Source of the DNA: Pusillimonas noertemannii | GTDB taxonomy: Bacteria > Pseudomonadota > Gammaproteobacteria > Burkholderiales > Burkholderiaceae_B | Direction: 5' to 3' | Length of the DNA: 64,000 nucleotides | Assembly (NCBI RefSeq): GCF_003096595.1 | Contig: NZ_QEKO01000001.1 | Location: 124,001-188,000 of the forward strand | Shown: positions 52,351 to 60,591 of the stretch, piece by piece | Layout: every line of letters starts with the position of its first letter | Position numbering within the stretch: position 1 is the first letter of the stretch | Made by a program: the position numbers and the translations under genes | Notes under the pieces: generated by a model | Seen by the model: the letters and a program-made list of their open reading frames with translations, nothing else | Database searches by the model: none | Told to the model about the DNA's origin: nothing

Positions 52351-55173
52351 ATGAACCGAGTCTTATATTTCCTGGTATTCGCAGTAGGCCTTGCAGTAGC
52401 GTGCTGGGTGGGGCTGGGCTATGTGGGCCTGAACCCGCTGGCATTGGCCATTACTGCGGTGATTGCACTGGTTTATATCGCGGGGGCGCTGGAGCTTTAC
52501 CGTTACCAGCAGGCCACGGGCACCTTGCAGCGGGCGCTTGCGGGGCTTGCGCAGGCGCCGGCCAGCCTTGCGGAATGGGTCTTGAACCTGGATGCGAGCT
52601 TGCGCGATGCGGTGCGCCTGCGGGTAGAGGGCGAACGGGTCGGGCTGCCCGGGCCTTCGCTTACGCCTTATCTGGTGGGGCTGCTGGTCTTGCTCGGCAT
52701 GCTGGGCACTTTCCTGGGCATGGTGGCTACGCTGCGCGGCACGGGGCTGGCGCTTGAAAGCGCGACAGACCTGCAGGCGATCCGCGCCTCGCTGGCGGCG
52801 CCGGTGAAGGGGCTTGGGTTCGCCTTTGGCACGTCGGTGGCGGGCGTGGCCACGTCGGCGATGCTGGGTTTGCTGTCTGCGCTGTGCCGGCGCGACCGGG
52901 CGCGCGTGGTGCGTGATCTGGACATGCATGCGGCGACGACGCTGCGTGTCTATTCGCAGGCGCATCAGCGCGAGGAAAGCTTCAGGCTGATGCAGCAGCA
53001 GTCGCAGGCGCTGCCACTGGTGGCCGATCGCCTTCAGGCCTTGATGTCGGCGATGGAGCAGCACAGCCAGGTGCTGACCGAGAAGCTGGCGGCAAGCCAG
53101 AACGAACTGCACGCCAAGAACGAGGCGAGCCAATCGGCGCTGGAGCGCCAGGGCCAGATGTTGAGCGAACGCCTGGCCGAGGGGCAAGAGGCGTTCCATG
53201 CCAAGACGGAACTTGCCTACTCGAAGCTGCTGGCTTCGGCCGAGCAGGTGCATTCGAACCTGGCCACGTCGACCGAGGCGGTGTATGCGCGGCTGGCGAC
53301 TTCGGTGGAAGAGTCCTTGAAGAACAGCCTGGCGGAAGGGGCGCGGGCAACGGGCCTGGCGATTCAGCCGGCGGTGGAATCCACGTTTGCGAACCTGGCG
53401 CGCGAAAATGCGGCCTTGCAGGAAAGCATCCGAAATTCGGTGCGGCAGCAGCTCGAGGCGCTATCCGGCCAGTTCGAGCAGTCCGCCGCCCGGAACGAAC
53501 AGGCCATGGCCAATATGGCGAGCCTATGGACAGAGGCGCTGGCCGAGCACAAGCAGGTAAGCGAGTCGCTGGTAAATGAGCAGCGCCGGATCAGCGAATC
53601 TTTGATCCAAGAAACCCAGCGCGCCAATGAAGCGATGCTGAAGACGCAGCAGGAAGTGGGCACGACGCTGATCAACGAGCACAAGCTTGCCGGAGAATCT
53701 CTTGTAAAGGAACAGCGGCTGGCGGCAGAGTCGTTGGTCAACGAGCAGCGCCTCGTCGGCGAGACTCTGGTCAAAGAGCACAAGCATGCCGGCGAGACGC
53801 TTGTAAGCGAACAACGCGCCGCGGGCGAGTCCCTGGTGCAAGAGCAGCGCCAGGCGATTCAAGCGCTCATTCAAGAGCAGCAGCAGGCCGCGGAAGGGTT
53901 CGCTCAAACTCAGCAAAGCTCCCATGAGTCTCTTATCAAGACCCAGCAAGAAGCCAGTGAATCTCTAATCAGAACGCAGCAGGAGGCTGGCGAGTCTCTC
54001 GTCAAGGCCCAGCAAGAGGCCGGAGATTCCATCACGAAGGCCCAGCAAGAAATGGGCGATTCAATCACGAAGACCCAGCAGCTTATGGGCGAGGCCTTCA
54101 TCAAGGAACAGCAAGGCGCGCGCGAATCGCTCGTCAACGAACTGCGCAGCTCGCTCGAGGCGTTTACGCAGAAATTCGAGCAACGCTCGGCCTCTATGGT
54201 CGATGCCGTCTCGGGCCGCTTGGGCGAGGTGGCCGCCCGCGTGACGGAAGGCTGGAACGAAGCGCTTTCCCGCCAGCAAAGCACCGGCGAGAAACTGGCG
54301 CAAGACAACCAGCAGGCGCTTGCATCGGCGGTGGCGGCGCTGGAGCGGCAGGCTGCATCGCTGCTAAGCACGATGGGCGAGTCGAACACCGAACTGAAAA
54401 CCGCATTGGCCTCGCAAGACAAGGAACGCCTGTCCGCCTGGTCCAATGCCTTCAGCGCGCTTACCGACACGCTGCGCGACGAATGGCAAAAAACCTCCGA
54501 CGCCACAGGGCTGCGCCAGAAGGAAATCTGCGACACGCTGGCCCGCACGGCCGACGACATTGCCAAGCAGGCACGCGAACATTCCACTGGCACCATCGCT
54601 GAAATCGAGCGCCTGGTGCAAGCCGCCTCGGAAGCGCCCAAGGTGGCAGCGGAAGTGGTGGCCGAGGTGCGAGACAAGCTTTCAGACAGCATGGCCCGCG
54701 ACAACGCGATGCTTGAAGAACGCGGCCGCATGCTTGAAACGCTTTCCACCTTGCTGGACGCGGTCAACCACGCTTCGAACGAGCAGCGCACGGCGGTGGA
54801 CGCCTTGCTGTCCAGCTCGTCCGACCTGCTCGACCGCATTGGCACGCAGGTGGCCGACAAGGTCGAGGCCGAGGCCGGCAAGCTGGGCCAGGCCGCTACG
54901 CAAGTGGGCGATAGCGCGATTGAAATCGCGGGCCTGGGCGAGGTCTTTGGCCAGGCGGTGCAGCAGTTCAGCGAATCGAATTCCTCGCTGGTGGAGCACT
55001 TGCAGCGTGTCGAAGAAACGCTCGAGAAATCCATTGCGCGCAGCGACGACCAGCTTGCCTACTATGTGGCGCAGGCGCGCGAGGTCATCGACCTGAGCAT
55101 GCTGTCGCAAAAGCAGATTATTGAAGAGCTGCAGCATCTGGGCGGCTCGCGTTCCGGCAAGGCGAAGGCATGA
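52351..55173 (+). CDS. DUF802 protein, MotA/TolQ/ZorA-like membrane protein with long coiled tail
   Basis: A 940-residue protein from ATG 52351; an upstream TTG in the same frame lies within the previous gene. Four membrane helices are predicted near residues 4-24, 28-48, 107-128 and 152-178. The last two (LGMLGTFLGMVATL and VKGLGFAFGTSVAGVATSAML) look like the MotA/TolQ/ExbB ion-channel core. The remaining 760 residues are a long coiled-coil, including 18 exact 11-residue repeats at residues 401-598, then a DUF802 C-terminal region. Its stop overlaps the start of the MotB-like gene. Together they resemble ZorA-ZorB or MotA-MotB stator units driven by ions. Confidence 0.85.
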   Translation: MNRVLYFLVFAVGLAVACWVGLGYVGLNPLALAITAVIALVYIAGALELYRYQQATGTLQRALAGLAQAPASLAEWVLNLDASLRDAVRLRVEGERVGLPGPSLTPYLVGLLVLLGMLGTFLGMVATLRGTGLALESATDLQAIRASLAAPVKGLGFAFGTSVAGVATSAMLGLLSALCRRDRARVVRDLDMHAATTLRVYSQAHQREESFRLMQQQSQALPLVADRLQALMSAMEQHSQVLTEKLAASQNELHAKNEASQSALERQGQMLSERLAEGQEAFHAKTELAYSKLLASAEQVHSNLATSTEAVYARLATSVEESLKNSLAEGARATGLAIQPAVESTFANLARENAALQESIRNSVRQQLEALSGQFEQSAARNEQAMANMASLWTEALAEHKQVSESLVNEQRRISESLIQETQRANEAMLKTQQEVGTTLINEHKLAGESLVKEQRLAAESLVNEQRLVGETLVKEHKHAGETLVSEQRAAGESLVQEQRQAIQALIQEQQQAAEGFAQTQQSSHESLIKTQQEASESLIRTQQEAGESLVKAQQEAGDSITKAQQEMGDSITKTQQLMGEAFIKEQQGARESLVNELRSSLEAFTQKFEQRSASMVDAVSGRLGEVAARVTEGWNEALSRQQSTGEKLAQDNQQALASAVAALERQAASLLSTMGESNTELKTALASQDKERLSAWSNAFSALTDTLRDEWQKTSDATGLRQKEICDTLARTADDIAKQAREHSTGTIAEIERLVQAASEAPKVAAEVVAEVRDKLSDSMARDNAMLEERGRMLETLSTLLDAVNHASNEQRTAVDALLSSSSDLLDRIGTQVADKVEAEAGKLGQAATQVGDSAIEIAGLGEVFGQAVQQFSESNSSLVEHLQRVEETLEKSIARSDDQLAYYVAQAREVIDLSMLSQKQIIEELQHLGGSRSGKAKA
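53551..54144 (+). repeat. 18 tandem 33-base units encoding hendecads
   Basis: Inside the DUF802 gene, 594 bases encode 18 consecutive 11-residue units with no insertion or deletion. Units run from KQVSESLVNEQ through QEAGESLVKAQ to QGARESLVNEL, with the consensus x-x-A-G-E-S-L-V-K-x-Q. Hendecads favour a nearly straight or slightly right-handed coiled coil, so this would be a rod about 198 residues long. The DNA is diverged between units, so copy number is probably selected at protein level. Confidence 0.9.
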
Positions 55174-56006
55174 GAGAAGACGTCGACGCCAGTGTTGAGC
55201 CGAGCGCGCCGATCTGGCCTGTTTTCGGCGACCTGATGTCGGTGCTGCTGGGCGCTTTCGTGCTGGTGCTGGTGGGCGTCATCGCCATGCAGCTGCAGCT
55301 TTCCAACCGGCTGCAGGAAGAGATTCAGCAGCGCCAGGAAGAAACGCAGCGCCGCCAGACGCTCGAGCAGGCCTTGGCGCAGCCGCTGGCCGAAGGGCGG
55401 GTAACGCTGGTGGACGGCCGCATCGGCATCAGCGGCAGCGTGCTGTTTGCGCTGAATTCGGCCCAGCTGCAGGACGAGGGGCGCGAAGTGCTGCTGTCGC
55501 TGGTCGAGCCGCTGTCAGAGTACCTGCATGCCAACGACCAGGCGCTGATGGTCAGCGGCTTTACCGACGACCAGGCCATTCATGGCGACAACCGGCGCTT
55601 TGCCGACAATTGGGAGCTCTCGGCCCAGCGAGCGCTTACCGTCACGCGCGCTCTTATCGACGCCGGCATTCCCGCTTCGAAAGTATTCGCCGCCGCCTTC
55701 GGCTCCGAGCAGCCCATCAGCTCGAACGCCGACGAAGCCGGCCGCGCCCGCAACCGGCGCGTCGAGATCTCGCCTGTTCCCCGGCCTTCGCTGACCGCTC
55801 AAGCCTCGCCGGATGAACTGGCGCTGGCCAAGGCCGAATCGCCGCATGGTCGCGCCGAGGCAGAGTCGCTTCCAGCAGCTACCCCGCCGGCACCGCCTGC
55901 GCAAGGGGCGAACCGGCCTGGGCAGAATCCGCAAGGCGATCCGGGCCGGCAAGGTGAGGCTCGGCGAGCGCAGCAAGAGCGGGCAAAGTCGCATGGCCAG
56001 CAATAA
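55170..56006 (+). CDS. OmpA-domain MotB/ZorB-like protein
   Basis: A 278-residue inner-membrane protein. One N-terminal helix (about 18-40) carries D21 in WPVFGDLMSVLLGAF, the same place as the proton-binding Asp in MotB (ADFMTAM) and ZorB. A coiled linker follows, then an OmpA-like peptidoglycan-binding domain at about 85-215, with VLFALNSAQLQDEG, SGFTDDQAIHG and ARNRRVEI. The C-terminal 60 residues are Pro/Ala-rich. The start overlaps the DUF802 stop (ATGA). It would anchor the DUF802 ion channel to the cell wall. Confidence 0.9.
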   Translation: MREDVDASVEPSAPIWPVFGDLMSVLLGAFVLVLVGVIAMQLQLSNRLQEEIQQRQEETQRRQTLEQALAQPLAEGRVTLVDGRIGISGSVLFALNSAQLQDEGREVLLSLVEPLSEYLHANDQALMVSGFTDDQAIHGDNRRFADNWELSAQRALTVTRALIDAGIPASKVFAAAFGSEQPISSNADEAGRARNRRVEISPVPRPSLTAQASPDELALAKAESPHGRAEAESLPAATPPAPPAQGANRPGQNPQGDPGRQGEARRAQQERAKSHGQQ

Positions 56007-56457
56007 CAATTCCAGCCCAAAGCAGGTCAGTCCCCTGGCTGGCCAGCTGGCCCACCTGGCCGAGCAGGCGCCGCACAAGTACGCCGGCAAGCCGCCCGGT
56101 AGCACCTTGAACGACGAACTGCCCGAGGTCGACTATTTCCAGAAGACCTGGTCGCGGCTAAGCACCGGCCTGCGGCTGCAGCAGTCGCAGCGCCAGGTGC
56201 CCGAGAACGCGGGCCCGCTGAACTCCAGCCATCTCATCCACCGCTCTCTGCTGCTGATGCAAGAGCGCTCGCCCGGCTACCTGCAGCATTTTCTTTCCTA
56301 CATCGACACGCTGTCGTGGATGGAGCAATTGACCGCCGACACTACTTTGCCGCCCGCCAAGCCCTCGGTCAGAAACCCCGCCAAGCCGCCGGCCAAGTCA
56401 GCTGCCAAGACGCCGGCTCGAACCGCGGCAAAGAAGGCTCCCCGCAAGGCGCGCTAG
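55993..56457 (+). CDS. DUF2894 family protein, C-terminal part
   Basis: A 154-residue protein if started at ATG 55993, overlapping the OmpA-domain gene by 14 bases. The family segment is clear: VDYFQKTWSRLSTGLRL, then QVPENAGPLNSSHLIHRSL and GYLQHFLSYIDTLSWMEQL. The usual longer N-terminal region of DUF2894 is reduced here. The last 30 residues are Lys/Ala/Pro-rich like a histone H1 tail, suggesting nucleic-acid or polyanion binding. It is the last gene of the cassette; its function is unknown. Confidence 0.8.
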   Translation: MASNNNSSPKQVSPLAGQLAHLAEQAPHKYAGKPPGSTLNDELPEVDYFQKTWSRLSTGLRLQQSQRQVPENAGPLNSSHLIHRSLLLMQERSPGYLQHFLSYIDTLSWMEQLTADTTLPPAKPSVRNPAKPPAKSAAKTPARTAAKKAPRKAR

Positions 56458-56573
56458 TTCGCCGAACCTCCGCGTCCAGATCGAAACGGTGGGTTTTGTG
56501 GCCCGTCCGGAGCCGGCCCACTGTTTCAACCTCCTTCGCGATCACTCGACGAGGCGTGCCGCCTTTTCTCCAC

Positions 56574-56585
56574 CCCTTATAAGGG
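56574..56585. terminator. Short palindrome after the DUF2894 gene
   Basis: The 12-base palindrome CCCTTATAAGGG lies 117 bases after the DUF2894 stop, with no T run. It may be part of a repeated intergenic element. A minus-strand frame across this region (56369-56599) reads like a small protein but overlaps the DUF2894 gene and I do not support it as a gene. Confidence 0.25.
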
Positions 56586-56645
56586 AAATCCCCAGACAAT
56601 TCCCCATTGCAAGCCGCCCCCTGTTTCCTTTAGTGTATGTAGGTA

Positions 56646-56659
56646 TATGCAAGTGCATA
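56646..56659. promoter_or_regulatory. Dyad in the opine-dehydrogenase operon promoter
   Basis: TATGCA-AG-TGCATA is a perfect dyad of 6-base arms about 95 bases before the start of the operon. It is in an AT-rich stretch that probably holds the promoter. The MarR gene at 62257, at the end of the same gene set, is a candidate to bind it. Confidence 0.45.
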
Positions 56660-56667
56660 GATAAATA

Positions 56668-56735
56668 CAACGACGCATCGAGCGGTCTGTTTGGGTTTTA
56701 TCGAGGCGTCGTTGCAGGGCCGGGGCACCGGCCTT
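56668..56735 (+). promoter_or_regulatory. Structured leader: two consecutive hairpins
   Basis: The first stem pairs 56668-56681 (CAACGACGCATCGA) with 56701-56714, 14 pairs with one mismatch and a 19-base loop. It is followed at once by a GC-rich stem GGCCGG-GGCA-CCGGCC (56718-56733) and TTT, then the ribosome binding site CGGAGGCAGGGC. The second hairpin could be an attenuator; the arrangement suggests control of transcription or translation in the leader of the operon. Confidence 0.4.
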
Positions 56736-56751
56736 TCAACGGAGGCAGGGC

Positions 56752-57831
56752 ATGGAAATTGCGGTATTGGGGGGCGGCCACGGGTGCTACGCGGCGGCGG
56801 CCGACTTAAGCGAGCAGGGCCACAGCATACGTCTATGGCGGCGCGACGCGGCGGCCCTGAAGCCGGTGCTCGATTCGTCGACCATCTATCTGAAGGACGA
56901 CCACGGCGAAAGCGCGGTCATCATCGACCAGGTCACGACCGATATCGGCGAGGCGGTGAAGGGCGCAGAGCTCATCCTCATTCCTTCCCCGGCCACGGCG
57001 CAGCTGGACATCGCCCGCGCGCTGGCTCCCCATCTGCAAGACGGCCAGGTGGTATACCTGCCGCCCGGCACCTTCGGCAGCTACATCATGAGCGAAGCCG
57101 TGCGCCAGCTGGGCTGCACGGCCAACGTCTCATGGGCCGAAACGGGCACCTTGCCCTGGCTGGCGCGCAAGCACGGCCCCAACACGGTGGCCATTACCAT
57201 GCGCGCCACGCGCCTGCCCACGGGGGTGTACCCGGCCCGTAATGCCGACCACGCCATGCAGGTCATCGGCCAGGCCTTCCCCTGCATCGAACCCTGCGAA
57301 GACGCGCTTTCGGGCGCGCTGATGAATGCCGGCCCCATCATCCACCCGCCGCTCATCATGATGAACGCCGCGCCGCTGCAGCATTTCCCCGAGTGGGACA
57401 TCCACAACGAGGGCACGCAGCCCGCCGTGCGCACGGTAACCACCAAGCTCGACAACGAACGCATCGCCATCCGCGAGGCTATCGGCTACCAGGCGGCGCA
57501 CTTCCCGCTTTCCGACCATTACGAGAACGATCAGTGGATGTACGGCGACTCGCACAAAAAGCTGGTCGACAGCGGCGACTGGCGCGAACACATCGATCTT
57601 CATACCCACCGCTACATGATCGAAGACACCGTAATGGGCCTGGCCCTGCTGGCCTCGGCGGCCGACTGGGTGGGCTGCGACGCCCCCGTGGCCAAGGGTC
57701 TGCTGGCCATCGCCGGCGGCATTTTGGGCAAAGACCTGCGCCAGGGCGAGCGCACGCTGGGCGCGCTGGGGCTCGACAAGCTCTCGGTCGAAGAAATGCG
57801 CCAGATGCTGTTGCAGGGTAAATCGGCATGA
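56752..57831 (+). CDS. Octopine/nopaline dehydrogenase family NAD(P)-dependent oxidoreductase
   Basis: A 359-residue enzyme. The Rossmann motif is AVLGGGHGCYAAAADLSEQGH and the C-terminal catalytic domain has the conserved His in NAGPIIHPPLIMMN. Opine dehydrogenases reductively join an amino acid with a keto acid; bacterial relatives also act on nicotianamine-like metallophores or in reverse on opines. It overlaps the following 3-hydroxyacyl-CoA dehydrogenase-like gene by four bases and is part of an operon with an ABC importer, which suggests oxidation of an imported opine-like or hydroxy compound. The substrate is unknown. Confidence 0.85.
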   Translation: MEIAVLGGGHGCYAAAADLSEQGHSIRLWRRDAAALKPVLDSSTIYLKDDHGESAVIIDQVTTDIGEAVKGAELILIPSPATAQLDIARALAPHLQDGQVVYLPPGTFGSYIMSEAVRQLGCTANVSWAETGTLPWLARKHGPNTVAITMRATRLPTGVYPARNADHAMQVIGQAFPCIEPCEDALSGALMNAGPIIHPPLIMMNAAPLQHFPEWDIHNEGTQPAVRTVTTKLDNERIAIREAIGYQAAHFPLSDHYENDQWMYGDSHKKLVDSGDWREHIDLHTHRYMIEDTVMGLALLASAADWVGCDAPVAKGLLAIAGGILGKDLRQGERTLGALGLDKLSVEEMRQMLLQGKSA

Positions 57832-58826
57832 GCACACCCGCCATCGTCGCCCTGGGCGCCGGCCGCATGGGCCGGGGCATTGCGTTGGCCTACGCCATGC
57901 GCGGCCACAGGGTGGCCATCGTCGACTTCAAGCCGCGCAATCAAGAAGCCTTCCAGGCACTGCACGAAAGCGTCTTCCACGAGCTGCGGCTGACCCTTGA
58001 GCAACTGGCTGAACTCGAGCTCTTCCCGGTCGAAGAGACCGAAAGCCACCTGAAGAACATATTGCTGCACCCGTTGGACGAAGCCCCCGCCATACTGGCC
58101 GGCGCCGAAATCATCTTCGAAGGCGTGCCCGAAACGCCAGAAGCCAAGCGCGACGCGCTTACCCGCCTGGGCGAGCTGGCCGGCCCGCAAGCGCTTATCG
58201 CTTCCACCACATCCACCATGCTGGCCTCCGACCTGGCCCCCATGGTCAGCAACCCACAGCGCTTCATGAACGCACACTGGCTCAACCCGGCCTACATCAT
58301 TCCGCTGGTTGAAGTCAGCCCGCACCCTGGCAGCGACCCGAAAGCTGTAGACCGCCTGGTGCAAAGCCTGGAAAGCATAGGCAAAGTGCCGGTGCGCTGC
58401 GCCTGCAGTCCCGGCTACATCGTGCCGCGCCTGCAGTCTCTGGTCATGAACGAGGCCGCGCGCATGGTCGAAGAGGGCGTGGCCACGGCCGAGCAGATAG
58501 ACCTGGCCACGCGCCACGGCCTGGGTTTTCGCTTCGCCGCCATCGGCGTACTGGAATTCATCGATTACGGCGGAAACGACATTCTTTATCACGCCAACAA
58601 CTATCTTGCCAAAAACCTCGACGCAAACCGCTATGCCATGCCCGACATTGTTCGCCGGTACATGGATGAAGGCAAAGTGGGCTTGCGGTCGGCAAGCGGA
58701 TTTCATTCGTACGAGGGGCTGGACCTTGAAGCGTACCGGCGCGATGTGCTGGCTCGAACCCTGGGCATGCTCAGGCATTTCGGCCTGGACAAAAGCGCCA
58801 ATTCCAACGACGAGAAAGGAAACTAG
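57828..58826 (+). CDS. 3-hydroxyacyl-CoA dehydrogenase family protein
   Basis: A 332-residue NAD-dependent dehydrogenase with ALGAGRMGRGIALAYAMRGH and the family motifs STTSTMLASDL and AHWLNPAYIIPLVEV, the His in the latter being catalytic. The helical C-terminal domain is short, as in 3-hydroxybutyryl-CoA and L-carnitine/hydroxyacid dehydrogenases. It may act on a free or CoA-linked hydroxy acid. It sits between the opine-dehydrogenase-family gene (overlap of four) and the binding protein gene (gap of three). Confidence 0.87.
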   Translation: MSTPAIVALGAGRMGRGIALAYAMRGHRVAIVDFKPRNQEAFQALHESVFHELRLTLEQLAELELFPVEETESHLKNILLHPLDEAPAILAGAEIIFEGVPETPEAKRDALTRLGELAGPQALIASTTSTMLASDLAPMVSNPQRFMNAHWLNPAYIIPLVEVSPHPGSDPKAVDRLVQSLESIGKVPVRCACSPGYIVPRLQSLVMNEAARMVEEGVATAEQIDLATRHGLGFRFAAIGVLEFIDYGGNDILYHANNYLAKNLDANRYAMPDIVRRYMDEGKVGLRSASGFHSYEGLDLEAYRRDVLARTLGMLRHFGLDKSANSNDEKGN

Positions 58827-58829
58827 ACA

Positions 58830-59813
58830 ATGAACAAGATCATGCAGGCGTTGTTGATATCGGCGGGCGCGGCGGCGGTCATGGCCCCGGCCCTGGCTCA
58901 AGACGTGCCCACCATTCGTGTCGGCTGGACGATACCGGCCGAAGAAGCCAAGTACTTGATGATGAAGCGCCCGGAGATGTTCCCCGACCTGGGCAAGAAG
59001 TACAAGATCGAGTGGTCGCAGTTCCAGGGCACCTCGCCCATGGTGCAGGCCATGCGCGCAGGCGTGCTCGATTGTTCCACCATGGCGCCGCTTTCCATGG
59101 CGCAGGGCTATATAGAAAGCGGCCTTGAAAGCTATATCGTGGCGCAGCACGTGCACGAGGAAAAAGGCTATTTCTCGCCCTACTGGGCGGTGAAGAAAGA
59201 CGGATCCATCAAGAGCGCGGCCGATCTCAAGGGCAAGGTCATAGGCACCAATGCCTATGGCTCGGGCGTGTACTTCCAGATGCTGCTGTGGCTCAAGAAT
59301 AACGGCATCGACCCCGAAAAAGACGTGAAGATCGTTGAAACCGGCTTCCCCGCCTCGGCCGACGCCATACGCTCGGGCCGTGTCGACGCGGGCCCGCTGG
59401 TGCAGCCCTTTGCGCTGCTGGCCGAAGAAAAGGGCGACATCCGCAAGCTGTTTGCGCTGTCGGAAGTGCAGTCGCCCACGGTGCAGATCTTCGAAGGCTG
59501 CAGCAAAGCCTATGCCGACAAGAACCCCGAGGTGGTCAAGGCCTACGTCAAAGACCTGCAACTGGCCATGAGCAAGCTGCTTGAAGACCGCAGCCTGGCG
59601 GTGGCCGTGGCTTCTGAAATCACCCGCGCGCCCAAAGAGCTGCTGGACAAATACCTGTTCACCGAGAAAGACTTCGCCCACGCGCCCGACATGAAGCCCA
59701 ACCTGAAGTCCATACAGGAAACCATAGACCTGCAGCACAAGGCCGGCTTCCTGGCCAAGCCTGTCGACGTCTCCAACTTCGTGCGCGAAGACATCATGGC
59801 ACCCATCAAATAA
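58830..59813 (+). CDS. ABC transporter substrate-binding protein, NitT/TauT family
   Basis: A 327-residue periplasmic protein with a Sec signal peptide (NKIMQALLISAGAAAVMAPALA, then QDVP) and the NitT/TauT-like body (IRVGWTIPAEEAKYLMM, then GTSPMVQAMRAGVLDCSTMAPLSMAQG). It is distant from the NMT1-like proteins of the other cluster. It is followed by its own ATPase and two permease genes, so the importer is complete. Confidence 0.88.
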   Translation: MNKIMQALLISAGAAAVMAPALAQDVPTIRVGWTIPAEEAKYLMMKRPEMFPDLGKKYKIEWSQFQGTSPMVQAMRAGVLDCSTMAPLSMAQGYIESGLESYIVAQHVHEEKGYFSPYWAVKKDGSIKSAADLKGKVIGTNAYGSGVYFQMLLWLKNNGIDPEKDVKIVETGFPASADAIRSGRVDAGPLVQPFALLAEEKGDIRKLFALSEVQSPTVQIFEGCSKAYADKNPEVVKAYVKDLQLAMSKLLEDRSLAVAVASEITRAPKELLDKYLFTEKDFAHAPDMKPNLKSIQETIDLQHKAGFLAKPVDVSNFVREDIMAPIK

Positions 59814-59826
59814 TGCAGGTTCCGCA

Positions 59827-60591
59827 ATGATCGCCATCGAGCAACTGGGAAAGACCTTTCAAACCGCGCGCGGCACCGAGCACACGGCCATCCGCGACAT
59901 CTCGCTGCAGGTTCCAGAGGGGCAGTTCATGTCCATACTGGGCCCCAGCGGGTGCGGCAAGAGCACGCTGCTGTACATAGTGGGCGGCTTCGAGCAGGCC
60001 ACCACGGGCAGCGTGAAGGTCGATGGACGAGTCATCAACGCACCGGGCCCCGACCGGGGCTCGGTGTTCCAGGAATACGCCTTGTTCCCCTGGAAAACCG
60101 TGCTTAGCAACGTGGCCTATGGCCTGCGCGAGCAGGGCGTGCCCAAGGCCCAGGCCGAAGAAAAAGCCATGCTGTGGCTCGACAAGGTCAAGCTCAAGGA
60201 CTACGCCCATTTCTACCCGCGCGAGCTTTCCGGCGGCATGCGCCAGCGCGCGGCCATCGCCCGAACACTGGCTTACGAGCCGGCCATCCTGCTCATGGAC
60301 GAACCCTTCGGCGCGCTCGACGCCCACACCCGCCTCAAGCTGCAGACAGGCTTGCTGGGCCTGTGGGAACAATTGAAGAACACCGTGCTGTTCGTCACCC
60401 ATGGCGTTGAAGAAGCCGTCTACCTGTCAGACCGCGTGGTGGTGCTTAGCGGCACGCCCGGCACCGTGCGCGAGATCGTCGACATCGACCTGCCGCGCCC
60501 TCGCGTGCGCTCTGAATTGCTGCGCAACTCGCGCTACCAGGAATACGTCATCCACCTCGAAAGCCTGCTGGTGGCAGAGGCCGCGGCATGA
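59827..60591 (+). CDS. ABC transporter ATP-binding protein, NitT/TauT family
   Basis: A 254-residue ABC ATPase with Walker A GPSGCGKST, Q-loop VFQEYALFPW, signature LSGGMRQR, Walker B ILLMDEPFGALD and H-loop VTHGVEEA, all intact. It overlaps the first permease by four bases. It drives import of the ligand bound by the protein encoded upstream. Confidence 0.95.
   Translation: MIAIEQLGKTFQTARGTEHTAIRDISLQVPEGQFMSILGPSGCGKSTLLYIVGGFEQATTGSVKVDGRVINAPGPDRGSVFQEYALFPWKTVLSNVAYGLREQGVPKAQAEEKAMLWLDKVKLKDYAHFYPRELSGGMRQRAAIARTLAYEPAILLMDEPFGALDAHTRLKLQTGLLGLWEQLKNTVLFVTHGVEEAVYLSDRVVVLSGTPGTVREIVDIDLPRPRVRSELLRNSRYQEYVIHLESLLVAEAAA

Noticed and set aside
53551-54144. 33-base tandem repeat as non-coding minisatellite
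   Set aside because: The reading frame and the hydrophobic positions are kept in every unit while the DNA is diverged, so it is a protein repeat.
51210-56457. A complete Zorya system
   Set aside because: There are ZorA- and ZorB-like proteins but no ZorC, ZorD or ZorE-type gene. The cassette is a conserved betaproteobacterial DUF set, so only the motor resemblance is claimed.
56369-56599. Small minus-strand gene after DUF2894
   Set aside because: It overlaps the 3' part of the DUF2894 gene, lacks a ribosome binding site and only its first 45 residues look protein-like; it may be part of an intergenic repeat.
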